Shown here piece after piece: positions 21,795-33,704 of a DNA stretch of 64,000 nt (within the stretch, counting starts at the first letter, position 1; the number at the start of each line of letters is the position of its first letter). Where the stretch lies: NCBI GenBank assembly GCA_017311185.1, contig JAESUZ010000486.1:124001-188000 (forward strand), read 5' to 3'. Both the position numbers and the translations under genes were made by a program. Below the pieces are notes generated by a model. The model was not told the DNA's origin. It saw nothing but the letters and a program-made list of their open reading frames with translations, and searched no databases. The stretch is from Proteles cristata cristata. Its lineage: Eukaryota; Chordata; Mammalia; Carnivora; Hyaenidae.

Positions 21795-23869
21795 ATTGTG
21801 GAACTCAATTAAACCCCCTTGCATTCACCACATGTTCTGCCAGAAGGAATCTTTGCGTTTTGTCAAGGTAGATAAACAAAATGTTTCCTTCTATAGCCAA
21901 GCCACATTTAAAAGTTTAAAAGTTTAAAGCCACATTTAAAAGTTTAATGATGCACATTTCTACCAGATGTATTTCCCCAAAATCATCTGGGTTTTACAGA
22001 CTATTTATCACCACGCTTTCTGCCAGGATTCTTGCAGTGAAATCTACTTATTCAGAAAACAGTTCAGGCTTTACTATCTATTAAATCTGAATAGATCATA
22101 GACCAGTTTATTTAATTAAAAAAAAAAAAAAAAGATAGTTCTCTGCTCCAGGACTAGACATTTGCTACTTGAGTCCCTGGATAAATGTAACCCAGGAATG
22201 TGATTACTTGGGTCCTCACAGAAGCTGAATCCCTGCGGTAAACATCCCTCTTCATATTGTTTGGAAACCAAACCGCAGACTTCAGGGGTAGTCCTCTGAC
22301 CTTTGCTCCCCACCGAGCATTTATCACACATTTCTAACAGACTTGATGGACCTGTATATATGCACACCCACAGTGCAGCCTGGTACTTAGTTAAGTGGCT
22401 ACTCAAACGCTTTTATGGTCATGTATATCTGTTAGTCTTTATCTCAGGCAGAGTTATTTATTTGCCTTTCAGCAGCACATATGGGGTTTAAGACAAATAC
22501 AGTAGCTATTTCCTCTTTTCAGGCAAGTCTGAACGTCTCATCCTGACATGGTTATTGTGCTCTTAGAAGCATTTCCAAATTGAGAAAGCTATATGAGGTC
22601 TCAATGGAAAGTCACTACCAGCCAAGACGGTTTGACTCTGCCTATTTAATAAATGACAGGGTTTCGTTTAAGCCTGGGTTTGAAGACTTAATTCGCTTGC
22701 TATTCATCTCCATTTCTGGTCACTGTCCAGCAAGGCTCATTTCTATTGCCCAGATGTTTCTCCAGTTTCACCACTGAGTCTGATGGCCAGCCTTCCATCA
22801 CTTCTCAAAAAGCATATGGTTATGTGTATGTATGCACGTGAGTGTATGTACACATGGTTAGACTGAGGACACATCTTTTCATGCTTTCTTTTTGTGTCTT
22901 TTTTTGCTCGCTCTCTTATCCCACCGAGTATAAACAGACAAGTCTAACACAGCATGATTGATGAGACAGCAGAATACCAATTCTTAAAAATTTAAAAAGT
23001 CATCTCTATAGGTCCTTAAATTTAAGTTGGCAGAAGTGCAGAAAGTAGCGAGGTTTCTTTGCAGACTAATAATTACTTTGAGGTTGCAGGTATTATTTTG
23101 AGATCACGTTATCCATACTTTATATGTATTCTGTCTCATGCGTACAGTTTTGTTTTGCAGTGATGTCATTTCTTTCTAGGTACAGGGCACAATGTTAAGC
23201 AAAGATTACTAATTTGAGTGCTGACGGTATTCTCGAAGGTATCATAAATGAGGGATTTGGAAGCCGTGGTGACTGTGGCAGATCAGAAAGTACATTCCTT
23301 GTATAAAGAGGGATGGAAATGCTGCCCTGGGTAAGAGAGATCTCGCCTACAAAGGCAGCCTCTGTCTTCCTGCTGTCCCTAGAGGAAGGACCCCACTTTC
23401 TCTCTGCCAGTAAGTCTCCAGGAGCCATGACCACTGTTAGGAGTAGCTCCTTCCTTGAGGGTTTCTTACAGCCTCTTTCCACGGGAGGTGGGCACGGCGG
23501 GTCTCCATATAGTGCTTCACGGCAAGATCTAGAGGAGCTAAGTTAGTTAGGATACAGGCCCTGCTGCTTTAATAGAAGCCCAAAAGAATAGCAGGACACA
23601 TATTTTCTCACTTAGTAATGCAGAAAAAGGAAGTCTGGAGAGGTAGGGCTGCTCCGCTCCCTCAGATGAGGTCATCCGAGGGCCAAGCTTCTTCTAGTTT
23701 ATGAAAAAAACATGTTTTCCTCATCCACATGGTAGAAGATAGCTGCTCATTGGGTCCATAGCCTAGCCAATGAGAGGAGGAACAAAGGGTAGCAAAGGGC
23801 CTTAGACTCGGGTACGGGGAGCCCCTTAAAGTCTGGGGGTCATTTTTGACTCTTCTCCTTCACAACTGA
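21795..23869. other. Repeat-poor unique DNA, 2.1 kb
   Basis: No SINE or LINE is recognised here, although neighbours carry about one per kilobase. No coding signal. Confidence 0.5.
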
Positions 23870-24912
23870 TCCGCCAAGGAACCTACTGATTCTGCCTTCA
23901 ACATATAAACAGAATTCAGTCCTGGGGCACCTGGTGGCTCAGGTGGTTAAGCCTCCAACCCTTGGTTTTGGCTCAGGTCACGCTCTCATGGTTTGTGAAT
24001 TCGAGTCCTGCAGTGGGCTCTGCACTGACGGTGTGGAGACTGCTTGGGACTCGGTCTCTCCTTCTCTCTGCCCCTCCCCGAACTCTTTCTCAATTGCAAA
24101 AGAAATAAGCTTAAGAAAAAAGGGAATTCAGTCCTTTCTCATCACTTCTGCTACCACCCTTATCCAAGCCACCCTCCTCTCTGACCAGGCTTGTTGCAAT
24201 AATCTTCAAATTGGTCTTGCTACGTCTAGATTTGCTGTGCCCCACTGCCACTGTCACCTCCACCACCACACACACCAGTCTGTTCCCAACACAGCAGAAG
24301 GAGGGATCGTTTTGTAATAGAAACAGATTACATTTCACCTCTGCTCAAAATCCATCATGGCCTCCCACTTCCCTGTGAGTACAAGCCAGCGTCCCTCAGG
24401 GGCCTACAACCGCCCACATGATCTGACCTCCCACACACCCTTCTTGCTTGGTTTCTTCCACTCTTCCCCTTGCTCGCATCGCTCACTGTCTTCTAGCTAC
24501 ACCGGCCTCTTTACTGTTTCTGGACTATGTTAGATGCACTCTGCCATAGGCCTTTGCACTGGCTGTTTCCTCTGCCCGAACACGCTTGCCTACAAGGTCC
24601 ACATAACGAACTCCCTTACCCCATGTCCCCCCGTCTTTTGTGATTGCCATCTTCTCAATGAGTCCTTCTCTGTTCATCCACTGAAAGTTAAAACCACCTT
24701 GCCTTTTCCCTTTATTCTGTTCTTTTCCCCCAGTTTTTTCTACAGCCCTTACCATCTTTTAAATAGCATGTAGTTTGCTTTTTATTGTCTATCTTTTTCT
24801 GCTAGAATCTAAAAACTAAGAGGGAAGAAGTAATTGTCTCATGTAGTGAGGAAGCGCAATTAACTGGAATAGTCCCAGAGAAATGGAGACACTTATTAAA
24901 TATGTTCTGAAT
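23870..24912 (+). mobile_element. L2 3' region, split by a SINE
   Basis: CATGATCTGACCTCCCACAC, GGCCTTTGCACTGGCTGTTT and CCATCTTCTCAATGAG follow the order of the L2 consensus. Confidence 0.75.
23924..24121 (+). mobile_element. SINEC_Fc-type SINE in L2
   Basis: GAATTCAGTCCT flanks both ends. The head has lost one G (CACCTGGTGGCTC). Confidence 0.92.
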
Positions 24913-25080
24913 GATCTTGCAGTTTGTGAGTTCAAGCTCCACATTGGGCTCTGTGCTGACAGCTCAGAGCCTGGAGCCTGCTTCAGATTCTGTGTTTCCC
25001 TCTCTCTCTGCCCCTCCTGTACTCATGCTCTGTGTCTCTCTCTATCTTTCTCTCAAAAATAAACGTTAAAGATTTTTTTA
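24913..25080 (+). mobile_element. 5'-truncated SINEC_Fc
   Basis: Starts at GATCTTGCAGTTTGTGAG, so the tRNA head is absent. TGAATGAT sequences flank it. Confidence 0.85.
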
Positions 25081-25259
25081 AAAATACATACTGAATGAAT
25101 GATTACAATTCTGAAATGGTGCTTGTCAACTCTAGGTTCATGGTATAGGTTGAATTGTGCTCCCTCCCCCCAAAGAGATGTTGAAATCTCAACCCCAATT
25201 ATCTCACAATGTGATCTTATTTGGAATTAAGGTTCTTTTGTTTTTTGGGTTTTTTAAAA

Positions 25260-25895
25260 ATCTTTATCAGCAGTCCTTTGTTTATTTTTATTAAATAGTT
25301 TATTGTCAAGTTGGTTTCCATATAACACCCATTGCTCATCCCCACAAGTGCCCTCCTCCATGCCCATCACCCCCTTCCCTTCTTCCCCACACCCATCAGC
25401 CCTAAGTTTGTTCTCAGCATTCAAGAGTCTCTCATGGTTTGCCTCACTCCCTCTCCCCAATTATTTTTCCCCTTCTCCTCCCCCACGGTCCTCCGTTAAG
25501 TTCCTCCTAATCCTCCTATACGTGCTAACATATGGTATCTGTCCTTCTCTGCCTGACTTATTTCGCTCAGCATAACACCCTCTAGTTCCATCCACATTGC
25601 AACACATGGCCAGATTTCATTCTTTCTCATTGCCATGTAGTATTCCATCGTATAGATAAACCACATCTTCTTGATCCATTCGTCCATTGATGGACACTGA
25701 GGCTCTTTCCATGTTTTGGCTATTGTTGAGAGTGCTGCTATGAACATTGGGGTCCATGTGCCCCTATGCGTCAGCACTCCTACATTCCTTGGGTAAATTC
25801 CTAGCAGTGCAATTGCTGGGTGTTAGGGGAGTTCTATTGTTAATTTTTTGAGGAACCTCCACACTGTTTTCCAGAGGGGCTGCACCAGTTTTTTA
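25260..25895 (-). mobile_element. L1, 5'-truncated, inside the LTR
   Basis: The - strand encodes the L1 ORF2 tail phrase FIYTMEYYMAMRKNEIW, followed by the L1 3'UTR. Confidence 0.88.
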
Positions 25896-26237
25896 CAGAG
25901 GTCATCAAGTTAAAATGAGGCCATTAGGGTAGGTTGTAATCCAGGATGGCCAGTGTCCTTATAAAAGGGGGAAATTTGGACACAGAGACTGCAGACACTC
26001 ACATAGGAGAATGCCATGTGGTGATGAAGGCAGATATTAGGGTGTCATGTGAACAAGACAAGAAAGGCCAAAGCTTGCCAGCACACCACCAGTAGCTAGG
26101 GAAGAAGCATGGGACAGATCCTCCCTCAGAAGGAAACCCCTCTGCCTGCCCCTCACTTCAGACTTCTAGCTTCCAAACTGTGAGGCAATAAATTTGTTTT
26201 AAAATTTTAAGATTTTTAAAAATGTTTATTCATCTTT

Positions 26238-26459
26238 TAAAAATGTTGTTTTATTTATTTCTGAGAGAGAGAGAGAGAGAGAGACAGCATGAGCAGGGGA
26301 AGGTCAGAGAGAGAGGGAGACACAGAATCTAAAGCAGGCTCCAGCCTCTGAGCTAGCTGTCAGCACAGAGCCTGACATGGTGCTCGAACCCACGAACTGT
26401 GAGATCATGACCTGAGCTTGAAGTCGGACGCTTAACCGACTGAGCCACCCGGGCACCCC
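26238..26459 (-). mobile_element. SINEC_Fc-type SINE
   Basis: Reverse full-length copy ending GCCACCCGGGCACCCC. Confidence 0.9.
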
Positions 26460-26647
26460 TATTCTTTTTGAGAGGCAGAGAGAGAGAGAGCATGAGAGGG
26501 GCAGAAAGAGAGGGAGAAGGAGAATCCCAAGGAGGCTCAACCCTGTTGGTGCAGAGCCCACTGTGGGGCTCAATCTCACAAACTGTGAGATCATGACCTG
26601 AGCCAAAATCCAGAGTTGGCTGCTTTGCTGAGCCACCCAGAGGCCCC
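26460..26647 (-). mobile_element. SINEC_Fc-type SINE, adjacent to the previous one
   Basis: TAAAATTTTAAGATTTT at 26197 and again at 26648 shows that this pair entered one target site. Confidence 0.9.
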
Positions 26648-26700
26648 TAAAATTTTAAGATTTTAAGTTTATGTCATGTCAGCCTTGTGAAACTAATATG

Positions 26701-27935
26701 GTCACTAGATAGGTGGGTAGGTGTGAAATTTGGAAACTTAATTCGATCTGGAGGTGCCTATAAACTGAAGCAACATATCAGCAAGGTATAAAAATTCTAC
26801 GAGAATATGTCCGTAAGGGTTAGCCGTCTGCCTAAGGACTCGGCGGGGAGTTGCTGAATTCTGCCTTCCTTCCCTCTTTCTGCCATCCTACTCATACCCC
26901 TCACCATCATCAGCACACAGAAATACCAGCTCTAAATCGTAGGGGAATTCCTAGGTTATATATATTTCCTGTGAAGGTTTTGGCTGGGCAACATTCAGCA
27001 ACTCTTGAAGATCTTTCTCCAAGCTTGAACTACCTGGATATTGTGTCTAATCAACTCATCTGCTTTCTGGAAGATTGGGAAACTCTCTGATACAGAGTTT
27101 TCTGTTTGAAGGGATTCTGAAACGACTGGCCTAAGTCACTCATTTGCAAGGTGCTGCCCCTCCTCCACCAAGAGAACTGGGAAAAGAGGTGGGTGGTGTA
27201 GTTCAGCAGGTCCTGTGATCATTCTGGCCCAGCAAGGTCAGTAATGGCATTGGAAGGAAAGGCTTCTGACCTTTGGTGAGGATAGTTGTTGCAGTGCAAT
27301 TAGCTATTCCTTTGGCTTTCTGTATTTGGAGAATGAGGTTCCTTCTACTTCCTGCTTAGGACTTTGTAAGGAGATTTAGACTGCCATGTGGGTGGACCAT
27401 TTGGCTTCAGAATTCCTAACAGCCTAAAAGGTCATAGGCACCAGGAAGGAAAAGGTGTCCCAGTATGTAGGCAGAAAACCAAGACAGCAAGTTAGATATT
27501 AGGCTAGAAAAGACTTGACACTGAGGAGGCCCAGGCACCAGAAGCAGTGGGCAGAATAAGATCCCAGACCTGCAAGAAAAAGGCAACAAGAAAGAAGCCA
27601 ATTCTTGCTCACTGAATAGGGATACATGAAGGAAAAGACCTGGTGTCAAGAAAAAAGCCAAGATCCTGGGCATACTCAAGGTCAGAGAGAGCCTGAGTGA
27701 CTCAGGGGTGAACTCACGAACTCTTCTGTTGCATTTGGTTCTGAACAGGATTTGTAGCAGAGCCAGTCATTTATTCCGCCCATGTTAGGCATCTGTGATA
27801 TGTTAAGACTTGTACCAGGCACCATGGGGTTCAGGGATGAAAGGCATTGTTGTCAAGGAATTGAGAGTTTGGTAGGGCAGAAATTAATCATAAACCAATG
27901 ATGATATAGTATATTAAGCACAATAAGAGTACAGT
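26701..27935. other. Unique DNA, 1.2 kb
   Basis: No recognised gene or repeat. Confidence 0.5.
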
Positions 27936-28200
27936 GTCACATAGTGTTGTAGTAGCTAAGAGCTCAGGTCTTGGCTTCAACAGATCTGAATTTAGATCTT
28001 GACTCTCCAGTTATAAGTTGTGTGCCTGAGCAACTCACTAAACTTCTTCAAACTTCAGTATCCTTTCTTGTGAATGGGAATCATAATAGTACCACTCACC
28101 TACTTTATAAGATGCTTGTGAGAATCGAATTATATCATACATGCCTGGCCCCCAGACAATTCCCAATAATATTGACTATTATTTATGCTAATAGTTACTA
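27936..28200 (+). mobile_element. MIR
   Basis: GTAGCTAAGAGCTCAGGTCTTGG, GTTGTGTGCCTGAGCAA and GGGAATCATAATAGTACC follow the MIR order. Confidence 0.8.
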
Positions 28201-28777
28201 TTATTACAATTATCTGGCGGAAGGTAATGTCAAGAAATGTTTCTAGGAAAAAGTGGCATTGGAGCTGAATATTGAAAAATAAAGCAGGGTAGCTGGGTCT
28301 GGGATGGGTCTGGGATGATGCAAATGAATTGCTTTTATTTTTTAATTATGCCCTGCCAGATTCCTCAGACAATTTTAGGTGGGATAATGAATTCAAAATT
28401 AGCAGAAGCAAGTGTAAGATGTCTCTGAGCAACAAGAGATATTCTGACCTCTTCATTCTAACCCTATTGTAATCCCAGATCTTACATATTTGCCCCATTA
28501 ATGATTATAGCTCCATGAAATAAATGCAACTGTTCATCTTTTTTCTACTCGACTTTGAATATAACAGACAGAAATAACAAGAAATAAAATTGAGATCATT
28601 AAAATCGCATCCAGCACACTTTATTCTGAATGAAAAGATGGACTTTATAGTCTTCTTAACCCTTTGAGGGGGGGAAGGTCACGAAAGAAAACTTAAGTTC
28701 GGGTGAAATTATAATAGATAAATTTTTGTGGGAAGAAAAAGAAACAAAATAAAATGATTAATAAATCAAAATTTTTC
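28201..28777. other. Unique AT-rich DNA
   Basis: No recognised features. Confidence 0.5.
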
Positions 28778-28980
28778 AGGGCTCCTGGGTGGCTCAGTTT
28801 GTTGAGCATCTGACTCTTGATCTTGGCTCAGATCATGATCTCACGGTTTGTGATTTTGAGCCCCACGTCGGACTCTGTGCTGACAGTGCAGAGCCTATTT
28901 GGGATTCTCTTTCTCTCTCCCTCTCTCTCTCTGCCCTCTTCACCCCTGAAAATACATAAATAAACATTTTAAAAAATCAT
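28778..28980 (+). mobile_element. SINEC_Fc-type SINE
   Basis: Diverged full copy. It is the last SINE before the GPR1 coding exon. Confidence 0.89.
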
Positions 28981-29239
28981 ATTTTGGTTGTAAATGTAAA
29001 AGATAATTAATTCAAATTAATTCAAAGGAATTTTAACAAAATAAAAATTTAAATAAAGGTTAGCTGCACTCTATAGGAAATTGATATAGAAATTAAATGG
29101 TCATAGTCAGGTCTACTCCGAAAGATACTTTTTGATTGAAAAGTCTTCCATAATGATATAATTCTTATAAGCATGTTTGCACTCATAAACATAGAATCAA
29201 AACATCCATGGATGCAAAATAGGTTGTCAAAATCTTCAG

Positions 29240-29343
29240 CACTTGTCTGTGACATCCCGGTGGGTGGATTGATGAAGCAGTTGGAACTCTGCCTATAGCT
29301 TGGGAAGTCAGGGTGCAACTAAGGGAATTGAAGTCATCACCAC
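29240..29343 (+). other. Possible GPR1 5'UTR exon
   Basis: An acceptor-like AATCTTCAG ends at 29239 and a strong donor, CAC followed by GTAAGTA, starts at 29344. They frame a 104-base segment just 369 bases before the GPR1 coding exon. The splice signals are directly visible, but there is no transcript support and such pairs occur by chance. Confidence 0.2.
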
Positions 29344-29740
29344 GTAAGTATTCATCTGTTTTCTTTTGTATCTTCCATAAAATAATCATGCAGTGTAAGA
29401 ACTTAATACATGTGTATTGAATGTTAGAGTCAGGACCTAAGTCTTACGAATAAAGAAATTAAACCTGCATCATTTTAATTTGGCACTTACTGAATACTTT
29501 ACAAAAATGAGTTCTCACAGTTTTGAAAGTAACCAGAACAAAATTGAGGTCCACCAAGATTTGGACGTCTGGAATATAATCACAGATCTTATCCAAAAAT
29601 TGACTTTTTCTAGTTCATAAGATGAAGTTTTTTATCCTGATGTTCCTTATTCACTGAACATTTCCTCTTCTTTTAAACATTGTCTTCTTTCTTTTAAAAT
29701 TTGCTTCTATAGATATCCTCATTCTCCACTTGACAAGGTC

Positions 29741-30808
29741 ATGGAAGATCTAGACGAAACATTATTTGAAGAATTCGAGAACTACTCCTATATCCTGGAA
29801 TATTACTCCTCAGAGTCTGATTTGGAGGAGAAGGCCGACCTGGGAGTTGTTCACTGGGTCTCCCTGGCATTATACTGTTTAGCATTTATTTTGGGCATTC
29901 CAGGAAATGCCACGGTTATTTGGTTCACAGGGTTCAAGTGGAAGAAGACAGTCACCGCTCTCTGGTTCCTCAATCTGGCTATCGCAGATTTCATTTTTCT
30001 TCTCTTTCTACCTCTATACATCTCCTATGTGGCCATGAATTTCCACTGGCCCTTTGGCATCTGGTTATGCAAGGCCAATTCCTTCATTGCCCAGTTGAAC
30101 ATGTTTGCTAGTGTTTTTTTCCTGACAGTGATCAGCCTGGACCGCTATATCCACTTAATCCATCCTGTCATATCTCATCGGCATCGAACCCTAAAGAACT
30201 CCCTTATAGTTATTATATTCGTTTGGGTTTTGGCTTCTCTAATGGGTGGTCCTGCCCTATACTTCCGGGACACTCTGGAGTTCAATAACCACACTCTTTG
30301 CTATAACAATTTCCACGAACATGATCCTGACCTTACTTTCATGAGGCACCATGTTCTGACCTGGGTGAAATTTATTGTTGGGTACCTCTTCCCCTTGCTC
30401 GCAATGAGCATTTGCTATTTGTGTCTCATCTTCAAGGTAAAGAAGCGAAGCATCTTGGTCTCCAGTAAGCATTTCTGGACCATCCTAGCTGTGGTCATGG
30501 CCTTTTTGATTTGCTGGACTCCTTATCACCTGTTTAGCATTTGGGAGCTTACAATCCACCATAGTAGCTATTTCCACCAGGTGCTTCAGGCCGGCATCCC
30601 CCTCTCCACTGGCTTGGCATTCCTCAATAGTTGTTTGAACCCCATCCTTTACGTCCTAATTAGTAAGAAGTTCCAAACTCGCTTTCGGGCCTCAGTTGCT
30701 GAGATACTAAAGCACACACTGCGGGAAGTCAGCTGTTCTAGTACAGTGAGCGAACAGCTCAGGAACTCTGAGACCAAGAATCTCTGTCTCCTGGAAACAG
30801 CTCAGTGA
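29741..30808 (+). CDS. GPR1: GPR1 / chemerin receptor 2, class A GPCR
   Basis: This is a single-exon open frame of 355 codons, the same length as the human protein. It encodes a seven-transmembrane receptor of the plasma membrane. In mammals GPR1 binds the adipokine chemerin and is a paralogue of CMKLR1. The acidic N-terminus carries an N-glycosylation sequon at N14, and a second lies at N183 in extracellular loop 2. Visible class A landmarks are G55-N56 in TM1, LAIAD with D83 in TM2, the C110 and C187 disulphide pair, D134-R135-Y136 at the end of TM3, C258-W-T-P in TM6 and N300-P-I-L-Y in TM7. The C-tail is Ser/Thr-rich and ends LLETAQ, as in other mammals. The start context has G at -3 and G at +4. 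From memory, the human receptor has DHY at the DRY position, so the intact arginine here is notable. The identity is secure; ligand and signalling are known from the family, not from this sequence. Confidence 0.97.
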   Translation: MEDLDETLFEEFENYSYILEYYSSESDLEEKADLGVVHWVSLALYCLAFILGIPGNATVIWFTGFKWKKTVTALWFLNLAIADFIFLLFLPLYISYVAMNFHWPFGIWLCKANSFIAQLNMFASVFFLTVISLDRYIHLIHPVISHRHRTLKNSLIVIIFVWVLASLMGGPALYFRDTLEFNNHTLCYNNFHEHDPDLTFMRHHVLTWVKFIVGYLFPLLAMSICYLCLIFKVKKRSILVSSKHFWTILAVVMAFLICWTPYHLFSIWELTIHHSSYFHQVLQAGIPLSTGLAFLNSCLNPILYVLISKKFQTRFRASVAEILKHTLREVSCSSTVSEQLRNSETKNLCLLETAQ

Positions 30809-31337
30809 CTGGTTACTCTTCCACAAATCAGTACAAAGCTTTTGTGTGGCTTCCCTGACAAATGCTTTCAGATTATTTGGTTCCAAGGTATAGAGCTAAC
30901 AGTATCTTTTTGTTATTATTTTTAGTCAATTTATTGGCATTACATTTTTGCGTGGGTATAAAACTTAGGAAAGATCTTCATTTTTCAGCCTGCGACTTTA
31001 ATTATGTCATTTTTGCTACTTATACCATACTGTTGACACAGTATCAGCTATTTTTTTTTAATCTTAGTAATTTGGAAGTCCTAAATCTTCATATTAAATA
31101 TATGCTTCACTCATTTCAAAAATGTTAAAATATGTGCTTAAGCTCACTTTAATTTTGTGCAAGTAACCTATTAGACATATTTTAAAAATACAGCATGTAC
31201 TTAATTTCTTTATTTTATGAAATCTATGTATATACATTTATAAATTAAAGTAATAGTTGGTTATAGTAGTTTAAAACATTGTGAACTATGAATGCTTAGT
31301 GAAGTGTCCCAAAATCTGGTTGCTTAAAATCACAATT

Positions 31338-31363
31338 TATTATTATTATTATTATTATTATTA
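31338..31363. repeat. (TTA)n microsatellite
   Basis: About nine TTA units in the probable GPR1 3'UTR. Confidence 0.9.
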
Positions 31364-31400
31364 TATCTCATAATTCTCAGTCAGAAATTCAAATAAAGCA

Positions 31401-32973
31401 TAGCAAGATGGTTCATCTCTCCACTTCACACGGTCTGGAGCTTCAGCTGGGCTGGGGAGACCCCAGTGGCTGAGGTTGGGAACAGCTTGTCTCCTCTGCC
31501 TTACTGTCTTTTCTTCCCTTCCTCTCTTCTCCTTTTTCTTCACAGCTCTTCCAGCATGGTACCTTGGGGTAGTCAGCCTTCTTATATGGCACAGTTTAGG
31601 GCTCTAAGAAACCAAGGTGGACATCTAGTCCTCTTAAAGGCTATGTCTGACCCTTGACACAGTATCACATCCACTGTACTCTCTTGGTCAAAGTAGTCAC
31701 CAGGCTGGTTCAGGTTCAAGGGGAGGTGACATAGACCCCACCCGTCAATGGGGATATGCTCCTATCCTTAATCCCTCATGTTATCAGTATAATTAACATT
31801 TTTGGAAAACTCTGGGTATATGCAAGTATGTATAAGATGGCTGTAAACATAAAACATTGACATGTAGATAGTAGACAGGCCAGCCCAATCTCAGAATGAT
31901 TTCAGAAACAGAAAAGCATGTGGGACAGTGATATATTTCTACCTTTTATTCCTATAGCTGTATTGAAGTAGGCATCAGTACAAGACCAATAAAGTATGCC
32001 TTTAAGTCAGTGACCTCTTCGTGGTACAAATCCCATTGCATTTTAGACTGTAATGGTATTTTGCCTTCTATCCATTTATTCCTTAAGCAAACAGTTGAGT
32101 GTCTAAGGGGTATACAGACACATATGGTGCTTAACAGTTTAGAAAGTCTAGAGATTAAGCCTGCATGAAAACAATGCTAGAACAAAGTAGACGGTGGTAA
32201 GTGTCATAAGACAGCCAGAAAAATTGTAGATTGTTCAGAGAGGAAAGAAGACAGCACCCAGTTTAGAAGTGAATAAACATTGGGGTTTCTTGATTTTGGG
32301 GTTTCTTAGGGATCCTGATCCTGTCCCTTGTCTCTGCTGGTATCCTTGTCTCTTATGAACACAAACTCTGCTACTCACTGCAATTTGTAAAAGCATTCAA
32401 TTTTCTGTAATCTCTTGACGTTATTTTGAAAATTGGGAGATGTATTATTTCTTGAATCAGAATCCTTTTTTTTTCATTTCTCAGCTTTTGTAAATACTAA
32501 TCTCAGATCGTTATTGGCTCTATTCTTTACTGTTAGCCCACAAAACAATCAGATCTGGTTTTGTAAATTATTCTCCAAAAATGTGTGGGATAGCTCAGCA
32601 TATCCCAAACTTCTGCCATTCCCACATTTTGTGGTTTCTGCCATACCCAGTATGGAGGAAAGGCAGGGAGAAAGGGGCTCATTGTCAGTGTGTGCCCCCT
32701 CTACCACTAGGGTTTAAGATATTCCACTTGCCCTCAAGCAAAAGGCCTTGATTTCCCAGGAACAGGCGAAAAGCTGGAGGATCGAAGACAACTCCATAGG
32801 CTCATCCTTAGTTTGAGCAAATGGAGAGATTCTCAAGGCTGCTGGAGAAAGAGGAAGGCTGAGAAGCAGGAAGGAGATTAAGCAACCGAGAGCAGAAGGG
32901 AATTAGGGAGCAGGTGATGTTACTATCTGGTAACCAGGAGCTATCCAAGGGCCTATAAAAATATTTGAGATCT
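31401..32973. other. Intergenic DNA after GPR1
   Basis: Unique sequence, possibly with an ancient DNA-transposon-like stretch at 31370-31760. No gene found. Confidence 0.4.
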
Positions 32974-33163
32974 CTGGGTGCCTGGGTGGTTCAGTTGGCT
33001 AAGTGTCCAAGTCTTGGTTTAGGCTCAGGTCAAGATCTCCCAGTTTGTGGGTTTGAGCCCTGCATTAGGCTTTGTGCTGTCAGTGCAAGGCCTGCTTGGG
33101 ATTTCTCTCTCTCTCTCTGTCCCTCCCTCTCTCTCTCAATAAATAAAAAACTTTTTAAAAAGG
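32974..33163 (+). mobile_element. SINEC_Fc-type SINE
   Basis: Diverged copy (TTGGCTAAGTGTCCAAG). Confidence 0.88.
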
Positions 33164-33266
33164 TGAGATCTTAAAAAATATTATTGGCTCTAGAATACAA
33201 AAAGAGAAACTTGAGAAGTCAAAAATAATAAATGCTTAATTATACATCTATAAAATACACCTTTAT

Positions 33267-33488
33267 GGGGCACCTGGGTGGCTCAGTCGGTTAAGCATCC
33301 AACTTCAGCTCAGGTCATGATCTCACAGTTCGTGGGTTCGAGCCCCGTGTCGGGCTCTGTGCTGACAGCTAGCTCAGAGCCTGGAGCCTGCTTTAGATTT
33401 TGTGTTTCCCTCTCTCTCTGACCCTCCCCTGCTCACGCTGTCTCTCTCCATCTCAGAAATAAATAAAACATTAAAAAATTTTTTAATA
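33267..33488 (+). mobile_element. SINEC_Fc-type SINE with target duplication
   Basis: ATAAAATACACCTTTAT, 17 bases, is perfect on both sides. The body is close to consensus with the CTAGCTCAG mark. Confidence 0.96.
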
Positions 33489-33704
33489 AAATAAAATACA
33501 CCTTTATATCAAATAAAATATTTCATAATTATATAAAAACATATTTAATATGGGATTTCAATATGTTTCAGTGTTTGATATGAAGAGTAGAGCTTCCAAA
33601 AAAGAAACATGCTTTAAAGAGGGTCTACAAAGTTCTTAGAAGGACACTGAATTCATTTGAAAATCAAATGAAAGTTTTGGGTTCTTTCCCTAGAACACGC
33701 TTTT

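Larger units (their letters stand above)
25140..26700 (+). mobile_element. MLT1-like (MaLR) LTR broken by three insertions
   Basis: TATAGGTTGAATTGTGCTCC at the left, GTCCTTATAAAAGGGGGAAA in the middle and GTGAGGCAATAAATTTG then GAAACTAATATGG at the right read as one LTR. An L1 and two SINEs lie inside. The family name is from memory. Confidence 0.6.
29713..31400 (+). other. GPR1: GPR1 (CMKLR2) terminal exon: short 5'UTR, whole CDS and 3'UTR
   Basis: The coding exon appears to start after a TTCTATAG acceptor ending at 29712, leaving 28 bases of 5'UTR before the ATG. Upstream 5'UTR exons must lie further left and were not identified with confidence. The 3' end is uncertain: candidate poly(A) signals are ATTAAA at 31244-31249, AATAAA at 31392-31397 and AATAAA at 31988-31993. 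The end given here is only a compromise. The 3'UTR is AT-rich and contains a (TTA)n microsatellite at 31338-31363. Confidence 0.55.
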
